NCBI GenBank assembly: GCA_016808115.1
Contig: JAEQBH010009436.1
Span: forward strand, 1-64,000
DNA length: 64,000 nucleotides
Reading direction: 5' to 3'
Source of the DNA: Tetrastigma voinierianum
Taxonomy: Eukaryota; Streptophyta; Magnoliopsida; Vitales; Vitaceae
Part shown: piece after piece, positions 37,171 to 48,764 of the stretch
Numbering within the stretch: the first letter of the stretch is position 1
Layout: the number at the start of each line of letters is the position of its first letter
The notes under the pieces: generated by a model
Seen by the model: the letters and a program-made list of their open reading frames with translations, nothing else
Database searches by the model: none
Told to the model about the DNA's origin: nothing
Program-made: the position numbers and the translations under genes

Positions 37171-37984
37171 ATGAAGTACACGTACAAACTTACAAAGAGG
37201 ATTGAAAAGAGAACCACAATGAGTCCTCATAACTAATATTAGTAACATTTTTATAAAAAATTGACCACCATGGTCTGTTGGTTTATAACTAATATTTTCT
37301 CTAAATGCTTGAAGAGCCTCAGAGCTGTGGTCCAGTGATACTGAGCTGTCAACAAATGAAAATGAAACTCAATTGGATTCTCTTGTATGGATGAATGTGA
37401 TGTATGACTTGTTTTTATCTATCATCTTGACACAATGTTTCTGTTTTCAGGCAGAGATTGCCCGCCAAGAAGCGAGGCTGAAGATGGAGAAAGAGAACCT
37501 TGAAAAGGAGAAAAGTGTTCTAATGGGAACTGCATCAAATCAAGACAACCAAGATGGAGCTCTTGAAATCACTGTAAGTGGCGAAAAATACCGATGCCTC
37601 AGGTTTTCAAAGGCAAAGAAATGAGAGGCATTACAGGGAAGGGTTTAGAAGAAAGAAAAAAAGAAAGATGAAGCTCCATGACTGGATGCTCTTTTCTCAA
37701 CGGCTATAGCTATTCTTCTGTTTAATGAAACAAATTTCGTTTTGAATGGATTTATTATGTAAATGACAGTTTGATCAGAAAATGAAATGGTAAATTCCCG
37801 GTGAATGATATTATTCAATGAAGAAAAGCCCCTTGATGGATGTGAAGAAAATTGTTTTGGTATGGCTATTCCTTTTGGTTTTGTTGATTATTCATCATGA
37901 TCTTTTTTCCTTTTAAATTTTTAATAAGTTGTTTTTTTTTAATGTTGTCCAGTGACTACTGATATTTGATTAATATTTGTGCTT

Positions 37985-38340
37985 CATCGTGAATATCTTT
38001 AAACCCTAGCTATCAAGCATGGGTAGAACTCAAGCTATAACTCGACAATGTGGGATTCAGAAAGGGTCAATACAATCCATTTTCTTTTCAAAATTGACAT
38101 CCATGGCAGCACGTATCCCACCTCTTATGTGGGTAATAGCCCTCACAATTTCGGGATAAAGGCTATCTCCAAGGAATAAACTTCTTTGATACCATTGTTA
38201 CAACTACTTGGATAGAATTCACATTTAAAAGCTAGCTATCAAGGGTAAGGAGCTAAATTAGTTATAAACTCAGAAGACCAAGCCGTAATTAAGCGATGTG
38301 GTAGTCAGAAAGGGTCGGTACAGAATACCATAAGTTATTG
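37985..38340 (-). mobile_element. Third TRIM-like element
   Basis: Two related blocks, about 38005-38070 and 38228-38330, each start CTAGCTATCAAG and end with a CAGAAAGGGTC motif. Between them the minus strand has GGTATCAAAG behind GTAACAAT, a primer-like site. It lies between the coiled-coil gene and TT8 and faces the same way as TT8. Confidence 0.5.
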
Positions 38341-38583
38341 AGCTCAATCAAAACTGTTCAAGAGCTAATTTTAGCTTGAATATCAGATCTTGTTACATTT
38401 GAACATACACGTGAATATCATGATGTTAGGAAACAATTTTGGATTACAGCATTTATCTACTAGAAACACCTACAGGCTACAACATCATCATCATCAGCAT
38501 TGTTACCATATATATATATTCAACTTCCCTCCAACATTTTGGGCCATCCATTTATCTCTCTCTAACTCAACTCTACAAACATT

Positions 38584-38604
38584 TTATATATATATATATA
38601 TAAT
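38584..38604. repeat. (TA)n microsatellite near the TT8 stop
   Basis: About ten TA units, 20 bases downstream of the TT8-like stop codon on its strand, so inside the 3' UTR. Confidence 0.8.
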
Positions 38605-38621
38605 TATATGGAAAGTCAATA

Positions 38622-41600
38622 CTAGGGAATTATTTGGTTTATTGCCCTCTTTACTTCCATTATGCTTGTCTTCCTCCCATTCCCATTGGCATTTTCCTTC
38701 ACCTGTCACAATAAATGCCAACATCTGGTTAGAAGAAATCTTTCTTATATCCCCCAATATACATACATATATAATGATTATTAAGAATTAAACTCAAAAG
38801 CGGGACCAATTAAGTTATCCTTCAAGATTGACTAAGTATATAGTATATATGATATTAAAGGGACTTCATCTAATCAACTTTAAGAAGCAAAGACCAATTA
38901 AACTATCCCTTAGGATGGATCACCAATGAATATGCAAAAAATATATTACTAATAGTAAAAAGTTTAGATTTTTTTATATCCAATAATGGTGCATCATACA
39001 ATGCTATTAGTAATTTATTAACATAGTAATCGATTGGAATAATTTTGTTTTAAGATGATGTATATTTTTAATTATAATAGCAAATAAATAACATATTATA
39101 AAGAAGTATTCCATAAGATGATAATATATGTTGTAATATCGTGAAGAAATGCCTCTAATACATATATTTTGTGAAATGCATGTCCATCTTAAATAACGCA
39201 GGTGGGTCAAATCTCCAAAAAGCATACAAATCGGACGGCGTACCTTAGCCCTTAGTTCGGCAACGAAGATCCCGTTGGTTAACGAGGACTGAACCGTCGT
39301 CGTTTCGAGCCGAAGCTCCCGGAGCATCTGCATTACATCAAGCAACAGCCCTTCCCTGTACGGACACTGCATCTCCAACAATGCGTCACTCTCTATTATC
39401 GACACCTCCACGGTGGTTCCGCCTTCCGCCGCTGCCGGTGGTGAATCCACCGCCTTCGGCTTCGCGCCGGTGCTTCCTTCAACTATCCTCATCTTCCTCT
39501 TGTCCGACCCCGCCATCACCGCCCTGTTCCGATCCGTACCGCCGGAACAGACGCGATTCTCCTTCGATCTGGCCTGATCGGAACCTCTCGATCGCTGTTC
39601 CACCTCCATCTGCCGCGTCCCCGCCTCCAGATCTTGGATCTTCTTCCGAAGCTGCTTCACGTACTCGATCGTGTCCCCGAGAATCGAAGCCTTGTCCATC
39701 TTCGTCACGAACGGCACCAGCGATCTGAGTATGATGAACCGCTCGTTCAGCTTCTCTCGGCGGCGGCGCTCCGCCAGGACGTGGTTGGCGCTGAGCTCGT
39801 CCTGAGGCGTCCCCTTCCGGAAACGCAAGGCGGAGTCTCCGTCCCGAGATTTCGGAGAGTTCTCGTCGCGATACTTCGTGTGGAGTAAGGGAACGCTGAA
39901 GAGGATGTATTTGAGCAGCCACTGACAGGAAGTACCTTCCACCACCATCGGATGGTGGTGACCGTCGCCGGGGACGGTCCACTTGGCGAAAGCCGATTGG
40001 GTAGAGTACGGCGTAACGTTGCCGGCCGACGATGATTCCGACCACCGGTTCGGCTGGTGTTGAAGGATGGTTGAGACCGTTTGTGAATAGTGCGTATCTT
40101 CGTGTGATAATTCATCCAAAGAAGGGGGCCCTGCGCAAATAAAATAAAATTAAGGTCTCGCCAAATAAATAATATTAAAATTCGGTGGTCCAAACAGAAT
40201 AATGTAGGTTTCTGAGGGCAAAAAGGAAATAAAGTCAAAATATCTCGTACAAAAGTCAACAAATTGTCTAATTTCTTGGTTAGTTAAGATTTTGCACGTG
40301 CCTCGAGCATCGAGGCATCTTCATCACTTTGTTTATTAATATAATTTCTTGAGATCCCAAATGAATTTTGTAAATGATATTATATATAATAAATAAGTGT
40401 GGTTTTAATTTTTTTTTTCCTCCCAAATTGCCTATATAGAATCAAGTGGGACCCATCTGCATGGCTTGCATGGAGTGAGCAATCTCTTGAGTATGTAGTA
40501 TGTACTATTTTTTTTTGGACTTGGACCTTTTTCTACCATCGTTTATTTTCCAAAATGATAAGTAATCGACGGTTAATATTTGTTGCGGGTGTGGTAAGGT
40601 AGTGGATTGCCCTACGGCGGAGGTCTTTTGAAAGTGAAAGGTTGGTTTCTGTTTTCCAAAATTGTTCTCAATAATTTTTTTTGAAAATATATAGGATACA
40701 ATTTTAATGTTTTATAGAAATTATTATCGTCGTTCTCCAAATTTTGTATTTTTAAAACTAAACTTGTTTTATGTGTTTTCAGTTTTTGAAAATGGTTCTT
40801 AAAAGTAGTTTTTGAAAACTTAGAAAACATTATTTTGAGGTTTTTTGAAAACTAATTTTATTCTTCAAACTTAGTGTTTTCTATGCTTTTAATGTTTTTT
40901 AGATAAAAAAACTGGAACTAAATTTGTTCTCTATGGTTCTCAAAAAAGCAGTTTTTAAAATCTTAAACCAACATGCCTTTAGTGTCACTTTACCTGTCTG
41001 CGGTGGCGGAGGAGGCTGTTGGAGGCCGCCGCCGCCGCTGCTCAACGGGTCCGGCAGCATCGGCCATCTCCGAGCCGACTCGGCCCTGTACGAGTCAGCT
41101 CGGCGCTGATGGTCTACTGAGCTCCCTGGCTGGCTCACCGCCAGCATGTGAAAGTCCGAGTCCAGATTGTTGGAGCCGTCATCAGGAGATCCCAGCCGTA
41201 TACCCTCCGACATTTCCAGTTGTATGAGCTCGCTCGGCTCTGCCGACCCGGCCACACCCTGACTCGCTCTGTGATTGCTATTTCGCCCCGTTTCCGCCTC
41301 CGAGTCGGACTCAGCTTCTTCTTCTTCTTCCTCTTCCTCCTCTTCTTCCTCCTCCTCCTCCTCCTCCTCCTCCTCTTCCTCTTCCGGGTTGTTACTCGCC
41401 GGCGGGTTAGCCGCCGCGTACGCCTCCTGGAGCGGTGAAGAATGAAAGCGAGAGTGGTCTGATGAGGTGGCGGGATTCGAAGTGGAGTGCTCGGAGAGAG
41501 CTGGCTTAGGAGGCTGGTTGTGGTGGTGGCCTGTGAAGAAGGTTTTTACATGTTGGACGAATCCTAGATCCTCTTGAACCTAAAAAAATACCAAATAATT

Positions 41601-44495
41601 AATCATACAAAAAGAAAAAAAATACTATAACTAATCACAAATTAATCCCCGATATAGCATGAGTTAGTGGTTAAGGATTGGACAGGACATAGGAAGAATC
41701 AAGTTTGAGTATCCATGAGAATAGTATATGTTGTAATGCTAAGTAAATAGATGTCAATTTTTTTTTTCAAATTAGTCGCTAATGAGGTCTAGCTCAATGG
41801 GGCACAGGGAAGAACCGAGTTTGAGTTTTTATGAGAACATCATACGGTAACGTTGTAATTCTAAGTTAATAAATGTCAAAAAAAAAAAAATCACAAATTA
41901 GTCGTTAATGAGGTTTGGCTTAGTGGGGCACGGAGAAGAACTGGGTTTGAGTCTCCACGAGAACTTTATACTATAATGTTGTAAAGCCAAGTAAATAGAT
42001 GTCAAAAAAATAAAATCATAAATTAGTTGTCAATGAGGTCTAACTCAATGGTTAAGAATAAGACAAGACACAAGAAAGAATCAGATTTAAGTCTCTACTA
42101 GAATAATATACTATAACGTTGTAATGTTAAGTAAATATATGTTAAAAAAAAAAAATCACAAATTAGTGGCTAATGAGGTTTGACTCAATGGTTAAGAATT
42201 GGGTAGGACATAGGGAAAAACCAGTTCGAGTTTCCATGAGAAAAATATACTACAACTTTGTAATGCCAAATTAATAAATGTAAAAAAAAACCAACATAAC
42301 AAATTCTGAAATTAGTCAAATATACCTTCTCAGTGGAGCCAAATTCAACCACACCATCCATTAAAGGAATGCAAACCACAGTCTGCAACATGACAGCAAA
42401 TTTCCAAGATCAGTAACAGCTATCAAAACCACCATGATCGATCCAAAACTCAGAAGGGCTATATAAATTGACCTGTACGCGAGCACTCTGATGCAGCCCC
42501 AAGGAATTGCCGACAAGAATCATCCCAGAAAAACAAAAAGAGGGTTAGACCAAAATTCTACATACCTCTCAACCTTAACCCGTGAACAGTCTATTTGGGA
42601 AAAAAAAGCCTAGCAATCAGACAAAACAATCCAATTCATAGAACAGAAACCTAACCCTCTTTGTTTTTCAGAAACGTTGGGAAATTCATACAGCTAGTAG
42701 AATAATGCATATCATTGCAGAGAATATGAAAACAACAAAGCAAAAGGGATGTCATGGTACCTTAGCAAGAATAGCTCTAGAGAAGACTTTGCTATCAACC
42801 TCATTAGCTCCTGTAAGCCATATATGATGCCTCTTTGTATATGCCTTTCCCGGTAACCTGCAAATCAAATTCTCATCACTTTATCCCTTCTTTATATGTA
42901 TAGTTTAATTGTATACATAACCACACAAGAACACAGACCACAAAGATATGTACTTTAGCACTACTGTGGAATTATTTTGCGTCGTCTTTATTTAGATCAA
43001 TTCGCTTCGAGTAAGATGATGATTAAGATGAATTCGAGGAAATTGGGTATTGTTATAGATAAGGAACCAAAGGTTTTATATAACCTGCATGTGACATGAA
43101 GCTATGCAAATCAATCTACATGTCAGGGAAGAAGGGTGAGAGGAGTGATGATAGATCTGTGAGATTTAATATTGAAAATATAGTGACTGATGAATAATGG
43201 TGTGTGTGGTATAATGATAGTAGTCTGCTTTTCTGAAAGATCAGCTTCCATGGCAGGAACATGTCATTAATTGCATATTTATTGTCCCTCCATTATCTAA
43301 CCACTTGAAAACAGCTTCCAAACACACTCCATAACCAAGCAAATCTCATTGTCCATATAATAATATATTCAAGCTAGAGGTATTAGAAGGAAGAAGAGGA
43401 CATAAAGACTCCCCACCTAACTACTATACTTCAATCCATGGCAGGTTCAGTCAGATTCTTCACAGAAAATAAATCAAATGGAGTTTTTTTTTTTTTTTTT
43501 TTTTTTTTTTGAAGAAGAAAGGTGTGGTCACTGTCCTTTACACATGGATTGCTGCAACATCAACATTTATATAGAGATCAATCTCACCAATCTTTCAATT
43601 ACTCTTCTTGTGTGTACTTGCTTTCTTGCATTTCATACACACAACTACCCCTGGTTTTCACTACCCAGTGAAAGAGAGAAATAAAGAAAAAGAAAGAGAG
43701 AGAGAGAGAGCATCCATTAATTAATTTTCTCTGATTTCTTCATTTAGAAAGAATTGATTTGTGTGCTCATTATTCATAGATGTCCTACTGTCCTAGTACC
43801 CTAAAAAGGTATGTTTGGAATTTTTACTGAATCTTAAGAGCTTGCTGTGTGACAAAGAGTGCAAAACAAAAGAAATCATTCCCCCATAAATTTTTTTCCT
43901 CTTTAACTTGCAGTACTTCACTATAACCAGAAATCCAAATGGCAATAGAGGAAGAAGAAGAAGAACACCCACAAATTAAATCAATTCAGTTGAAAAGAAA
44001 ATTGAATAACTTTTCAGGACTACTTACCCAACTCCAGGAGGAAATGAGAAAGAGACACACATGAGATAGAACCACTCCGATTCCGTCAAGTCCTCCGGCG
44101 ACAAGGCAGCGGACGGCCGCCTTGCTGGCTGGTTGGTTTCGCCGGCCGACAGTGATTCGTAGAGCTCCCTGAGCTGCTGGCTTCTCTGGAGCGACGCCTC
44201 CTCGGCGCTGACCTCCATTGGTTGCACCGTTTTCCTAGTCTTGATTGCCCCATTGTAATATCCGTCTCCCCAGACCAAAATCCTGAATCAAATGTTTACG
44301 ATTCACAGATCATGGACAGGAAAAATGTAAGTCAACTATTAAAACATGAAGAAATTGGATTTTTTTATTCATTATTCCGAGAAAGAATTACCCTTGCTGG
44401 GGACAAAATTGCCAGAACAGACTGTAAGTCCACCGAACTGATTGCACCGCCGACTGCAGCATACTCTGAAGCCGGCTATCCGGCGGCGCAGCCAT
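38622..44495 (-). CDS. TT8: TT8/MYC1-type bHLH transcription factor, intact
   Basis: Eight exons, in gene order: 44495-44392, 44282-44028, 42857-42761, 42487-42473, 42382-42326, 41579-40994, 40130-39244, 38702-38622. All junctions are GT-AG and in phase, giving 2082 nt, 693 residues. The N-terminus (MAAPPDSRLQSMLQSAVQSV, then YSLFWQFCPQQG) opens the MYB-interacting bHLH-MYC_N domain, about residues 10-190. A run of 23 glutamates covers about 242-264. The bHLH domain (from about 484) reads ELSANHVLAERRRREKLNER; H488, E492 and R496 are the G-box contacts. An ACT-like domain (VEVSIIESDALLEMQCPYRE) follows, and the protein ends EVKRAINQIIP. Known homologues join R2R3-MYB and WD40 partners to activate late anthocyanin and proanthocyanidin genes in the nucleus. 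No lesion was found. Confidence 0.95.
40630..40935. mobile_element. MITE-like low-complexity element in TT8 intron 6
   Basis: Repeats of GTTTTTGAAAA and its complement (TTTTGAAAACT, GTTTTCCAAAATT) in the manner of plant hAT MITEs. Similar text is at 62330-62545. Ends cannot be set. Confidence 0.4.
41653..42291 (+). repeat. Five-copy tandem array of SINE-derived units in TT8 intron 5
   Basis: Units of about 126, 126, 125 and 140 bp, with AATGAGGT starts at 41781, 41907, 42032 and 42172 and a divergent first unit at 41653. Each has AGGTCTAGCTCAATGG (A-box-like), a GAGTTTGAGT- or TTCGAGTTT-like B box, and ends GTAAATAGATGT plus an A run. A linker, TCACAAATTAGT, precedes every unit. All point plus, against TT8 transcription. 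Confidence 0.8.
42473..42487 (-). other. 15-nt micro-exon of TT8 (exon 4)
   Basis: On the minus strand AGTGCTCGCGTACAG stands between an AG acceptor (GCATCAG) and a GT donor (GTCAATT). It encodes SARVQ, exactly the residues expected between ILAK (exon 3) and TVVCIP (exon 5). It keeps phase 0 on both sides. Confidence 0.85.
43483..43511. repeat. Homopolymer T run in TT8 intron 2
   Basis: About 29 T on the plus strand (A run on the TT8 strand), likely the tail of a small retroposon. Prone to length error. Confidence 0.7.
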
Positions 44496-45045
44496 GGCCT
44501 GCAACTGGGTTTCACCGCCACCCAAGCCAACTGCTGCCTTCTCTAATAATTGCAGTCTCTTTTCTCAAATTTCAGCAACAAAACGAACAAACCAAAAAAA
44601 AAGAAGCATGTTTCTAATTCCTGGTACGTAAAGACACTTCGGAATCTGCAAATCAAAGCCCTTTATTCAACTCCAAAAGAGAGAAAAAGGGGTGGGGAGC
44701 AGTTCGAGGAGAGGAGGAGATGAGATGATATGTTCGCAGAGACCTGCAGGTGGGAAGAAAAAAAGGTAGATGATGACTTTGAGGAGAAATTGTATGCGTG
44801 TGAGAGAGACCCCCAGAAATTATATCAAAATTGAAGGGCCGTTAGCTTGGGAGATGGGAATGATATGGAAGACAAAGAAGAGAGAGAGAGAGAGAAAGAA
44901 AGAAAGAGAAAGAGTGGTTAGGGTTAGAGGAAGTGCCCAAGTGTGGAGTTTTGACTGGTAAGTATAACTGACAGTTCTACCTGTCATACTACTAGGGCTT
45001 TTGGCTTACGGCTTTTGGCTTTTGGCTTTTGGCTTTGGTTAGTTG
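44496..45045 (-). promoter_or_regulatory. TT8 promoter and leader region
   Basis: Upstream of ATG 44495 on the minus strand. A TGATATAATTT element near 44821-44829 is the best TATA candidate, giving a leader of about 290 bases. A GA/GAAA repeat lies at 44878-44915, the telobox-like CTAACCCTAA at about 44918-44929, and five CTTTTGG heptamers at 44998-45037. None is proved to act. Confidence 0.4.
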
Positions 45046-45845
45046 TGCCGTTGTGAGCTCCCGCGCAAAAGTCTATTTGGTGACAACCTGAGATTAGGTG
45101 GCGAAGACCGGACGTTGGGACTTTTTTTAAAATCTTTTTCCTATTTGCCACTTGGAACCCAACCACTAAATTTTTTTACAATTCCACTTTTTTAATTTAT
45201 TTTTTTTCAAAGGGTGATTTGATAAAAGGCCTTTTGAAAATCTGACCCTTCCATTAATTCCCATCTTATTTTGAGTTCATTAATTTTTCAATTAGGGTGC
45301 ATTGTAAGTACTCATTTGGTTTGGGTTATTACTTTGTTTGGATTTAGTTATTAGTTCCTAATTGTTGTGATTTTTTTTAAATTTCTTTTTTGACGCTTAA
45401 TCATTTTGCATTATAACGATATAATATTCTATTCTCATGAAGAGTCGGACTTAACTTCTCTCATATGTCTTGTTCAACCCTTAATTATCGATCTAATCTT
45501 TATTGGCTAAATTCCCTAAACCTCTAAAATAAAAAGAACCTATAAAATTTAAAATGATGGAGGTATTTTTATTATTATTAATTAAAACTCTTTATTTGAG
45601 GACATTTTTCATTTTCATGTGGGAACATAAAAGAGGATATAAGTCATGGAAGAGAGTGGCTACATTACGTATATATACAAGATTGAGGTGTGACGTTGGT
45701 GAGGGACCTAGTAATTACTTTCAGATGATGACCAAAAGTATATATATATACAGTGACATATACATCCTTAAAAATGCAATCATATTTCTTTCTGTTTGGA
45801 AGGAAGTACATTTATTAAAAAGGAAATAAATTAGTTCGTATTTTT
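45046..45845. other. Intergenic, no gene recognised
   Basis: AT-rich spacer upstream of TT8. Holds one short TA repeat at 45740-45750 and nothing with coding character. Confidence 0.5.
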
Positions 45846-46405
45846 TTCATTCGACTATTCTGATTCCACAATATGATATTAGCTAACTAATAGAACTTTT
45901 GTGAACATAACATATGTATAATATGTTTTTTTCATAAACATTTAGCTACTTTTACTACTGCATGTATTTCCTCCACTTCTCAAGAAGCAAAGTGTCATGA
46001 GATACACGTTATTCTTTGAAAATAAACATAAATACAGTGTTTAATGCAGTCAATACTGTAATGCAGAATGATATTTTACACCTTTGTTAAAAAAAAGAAA
46101 AAAAAGATCCTTACTTGTTCACAAAAAGAAAATGTTTTTTTTTAACAAAAGTGTAAAATATCATTCACCAAATTTTTATTGTTGTTTCACATTAAAACAC
46201 TTTGAATTTTGTATAAATAGTCATTGATTTTATTAATTTTCATCAAAAAGTGCTTTATTAAATATCCCGACTTAGCTTAGATACATACAAAATGATAAAA
46301 GCATATGTTTATGTGAAAAAAAAAACATATTATACATATGTTATGTTCACAAAAGTTCTATTAGTTAGCTAATATCATAATGTGGAATCAGAATAGTCGA
46401 ATGAA
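45846..46405. mobile_element. 560-bp foldback element with ~95-bp near-perfect inverted ends
   Basis: 45846-45941 (starting TTCATTCGACTATTCTGATT) is the inverted copy of 46311-46405. A second inverted pair lies inside: AATGATATTTTACACCTTTG at 46068 and its complement at 46145-46165. The whole could fold into one long hairpin. No coding content. Confidence 0.85.
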
Positions 46406-46550
46406 ATGTTCAAATAATTTTTCATACCCTTTTCATTGTGCTTTTTCTTCGACACTTTTTTTTCCTTATAGGACCACAAGTGGGCACATTCCCTGTTATC
46501 CGACTTCCTTGAAAATAAAAGAGTATAATAATAATATGATGGCCAATAAA

Positions 46551-46692
46551 ATCTCGGTTCAAGTGGTTAATAGTTCATGTGGGTCTAATAAAAGGAGTGG
46601 TTCAAGATTCAAGTTTGAATAAAGACATAATTGTACGCGAAGAAATATATTATTATGATGTAATGCAATGTCAAAAAAAAAAAAAAAAAAAA
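46551..46692 (+). repeat. SINE copy with poly(A) tail
   Basis: GGTTCAAGTGGTTAATAG (A-box-like), CAAGATTCAAGTTTGA (B-box-like), and an end ATGTAATGCAATGTC plus 19 A. Same family as the array in TT8 and the copy at 55.6 kb. Confidence 0.65.
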
Positions 46693-47004
46693 GAGAGTTT
46701 GAGTTGTTTTATAATTGTGATAGATGCAATCAAGTAAAAGAGGAAGAATGAAGAAAAACTTTTAAAGCACTTACCTTATGCGAAGCGATAATAAGATGTT
46801 AGAAAGATTAGATAATATGTTATGATGGTTTACTAATGACGAATAACGATTATCTAGAAGCCTACCGAATTAAGGAAAAGACATTTAAAGTCTCCAAATA
46901 CCATTTGGAAGCCTTTTGTATTAGCAATGGAGAAGGACTTTGGAGTTACAACAATTGGACAAAGTTATAGCATATGAAAACTTGGTTCTCTACATCTAAG
47001 TACA

Positions 47005-47872
47005 ATTGAGACCTTAGTACTTGGAAAACCAATAATTAATAATACCAAAATTTTAGATATCACTCACATATTTTGTGATTTGGATGTTCTTAAATCGATT
47101 CTTAGACAAGATGTTGAAAAGATCAATGTTAGTTGTTGATGATAATTAGGCCCCTACTAAGAAGCTAGAAAATGTTAAACTTGACCTTGGCTTAGATGTA
47201 ATTGGAAAAAATTAAGAACACAAAGACCCACTTCGAAGTAAATGTTAAATAAAAATAGAGGTTTCTTTTGTCTTTTTTTGATTTAAGGGTAGAATTGAGA
47301 ACTTATTACTTGGAAAACCAATAATTAATAGTACCAAAATTTTAGATATCACTCACATATTTTGTATTTGATGTTCTAAATCGATTCCTAGACAAGATGT
47401 TGAAAAGATCAATGTTAGTTGTTGATGGTAATTAGGCACCTACTAAGAAGTAGAAAATGTTAAACTGGACCTGGCTTAGATGTACTGGAAAAAATTAAGA
47501 ACACAAAGACCCACTTCGAAGTAAATGTTAAATAAAAATAGAGGTTTCTTTTGTCTTTTTTTGATTTAAGGGTAGAATTGAGAACTTATTACTTGGAAAA
47601 CCAATAATTAATAGTACCAAAATTTTAGATATCACTCACATATTTTGTGATTTGGATGTTCTTAAATCGATTCCTAGACAAGATGTTGAAAAGATCAATG
47701 TTAGTTGTTGATGGTAATTAGGCACCTACTAAGAAGCTAGAAAATGTTAAACTTGACCTTGGCTTAGATGTAATTGGAAAAAATTAAGAACACAAAGACC
47801 CACTTCGAAGTAAATGTTAAATAAAAATAGAGGTTTATTTTGTCTTTTTTTGATTTAAGGGTAGAATTGTCT
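47005..47872. repeat. Three-copy tandem repeat, 283-289 bp units
   Basis: TTGGAAAACC starts at 47021, 47310 and 47593. Units include AGACAAGATGTTGAAAAGAT and CACAAAGACCCACTTCGAAG. Copies one and three are nearly identical; copy two lacks about nine single bases, mostly from doublets. The array precedes a 48-kb stretch (47873-48012) that reads like the end of an LTR. Confidence 0.88.
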
Positions 47873-48507
47873 TTTGTGTTATATTATCTTCTCTTTATGT
47901 TTTTAGGTTTCCTTCTTTCTATTATTCATTGCTTTTGTAATCGACATTATGGATGGGTATTTAATACAAATATGACTTGCATTCTTCCTCTCGTTCTTTT
48001 GTTCTTCTCACAGTAAGAATAGTGTAAAAAATTATATTATGATATATTATAAGTTTAGTTCTTCTTTGCACTACAACTTAATATACACAAAGCGAATAAA
48101 AGTCAAATACAAAAAAGTTTAGATCTTCTTTCAAATGAGATGAATTACACTCTTACCCTCTACCAATTTTATTTAAATATATAGGAAAAGTATATCTCAT
48201 ATATTCATTTCAAAAAAACACAAAATGAAAATTTAAGTTTACAAAGTTCAAATTTAACATGTAAATTTAAAAATAATTAAGATTTTTATGCACTTTTCAA
48301 TCAAATGTAACTTTTTGATAAAATTTATCTCTCTTTCTCTTTCTAATTGGAAAAAGGATAGTATGTACAACCCCTTGAGACCTTTAGACTCTTCATTCCA
48401 TATTCAAATTTCAAAATTTGAAGGAAAATATGTTTGTTTCTCCATGCATATATTACACCGAGTCTAAAGATAAATGCAAGTCCTATGTGTATACAATAAC
48501 TTACACT

Positions 48508-48730
48508 AAGGTGACGTTTTTTTTTTTACTTTTTACTGAAAGCTAAATAGCTTTTAACATTTAACTTGTTTGTTTTTTTTAACTTTTTTCATGACTTATT
48601 ACTCAAATTTTTTTTAAAAAAAATTCTAAATAGAAAAAAGTTATATTCCAAAATAAGAAACACCACCATTCCTAACATTAAGATAAAAAAAGTTATATTC
48701 AAAATTAAGTAAAAAATCAAATGCCACGTA
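48508..48730. mobile_element. MITE, short relative of the 16.4-kb element
   Basis: Starts AAGGTGACGTTTTTT and ends CAAATGCCACGT, inverted partners. The inside has the same ACTGAAAGCTAAATAGCTTT block. Confidence 0.55.
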
Positions 48731-48764
48731 AATATATGGACAAATTAAGATGACCCATGAATAT

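Larger units (their letters stand above)
33895..37624 (+). pseudogene. Small coiled-coil protein gene of unknown function, out of frame
   Basis: Probable non-coding first exon about 33895-34079, then coding exons 35595-35758 and 37451-37624. They read VDKFVQELKEALDADIQDRI, EREMLSYIEEREREVAER, and then AEIARQEARLKMEKENLEKE and DGALEITVSGEKYRCLRFSK, ending at TGA 37624. I recall conserved plant proteins of about 110 residues with this layout, a charged coiled coil and a short C-terminal domain, but no function. Two faults are visible: the codon expected to be ATG is GTG right behind the splice acceptor GGCAG, as if one A were lost, and exon 35595-35758 is 164 nt, so the last exon is joined out of frame. 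The ten residues before that splice also look scrambled. Its long intron holds a TRIM and a second TRIM-like element. Confidence 0.65.

Noticed and set aside
39381..39728. Plus-strand open frame of 115 codons, proline- and serine-rich
   Set aside because: It is the antisense shadow of TT8 exon 7, which explains the whole interval.
44918..44929. Possible interstitial telomere repeat (TTAGGGTTAG)
   Set aside because: Only about one and a half units; more simply a telobox-like promoter word.
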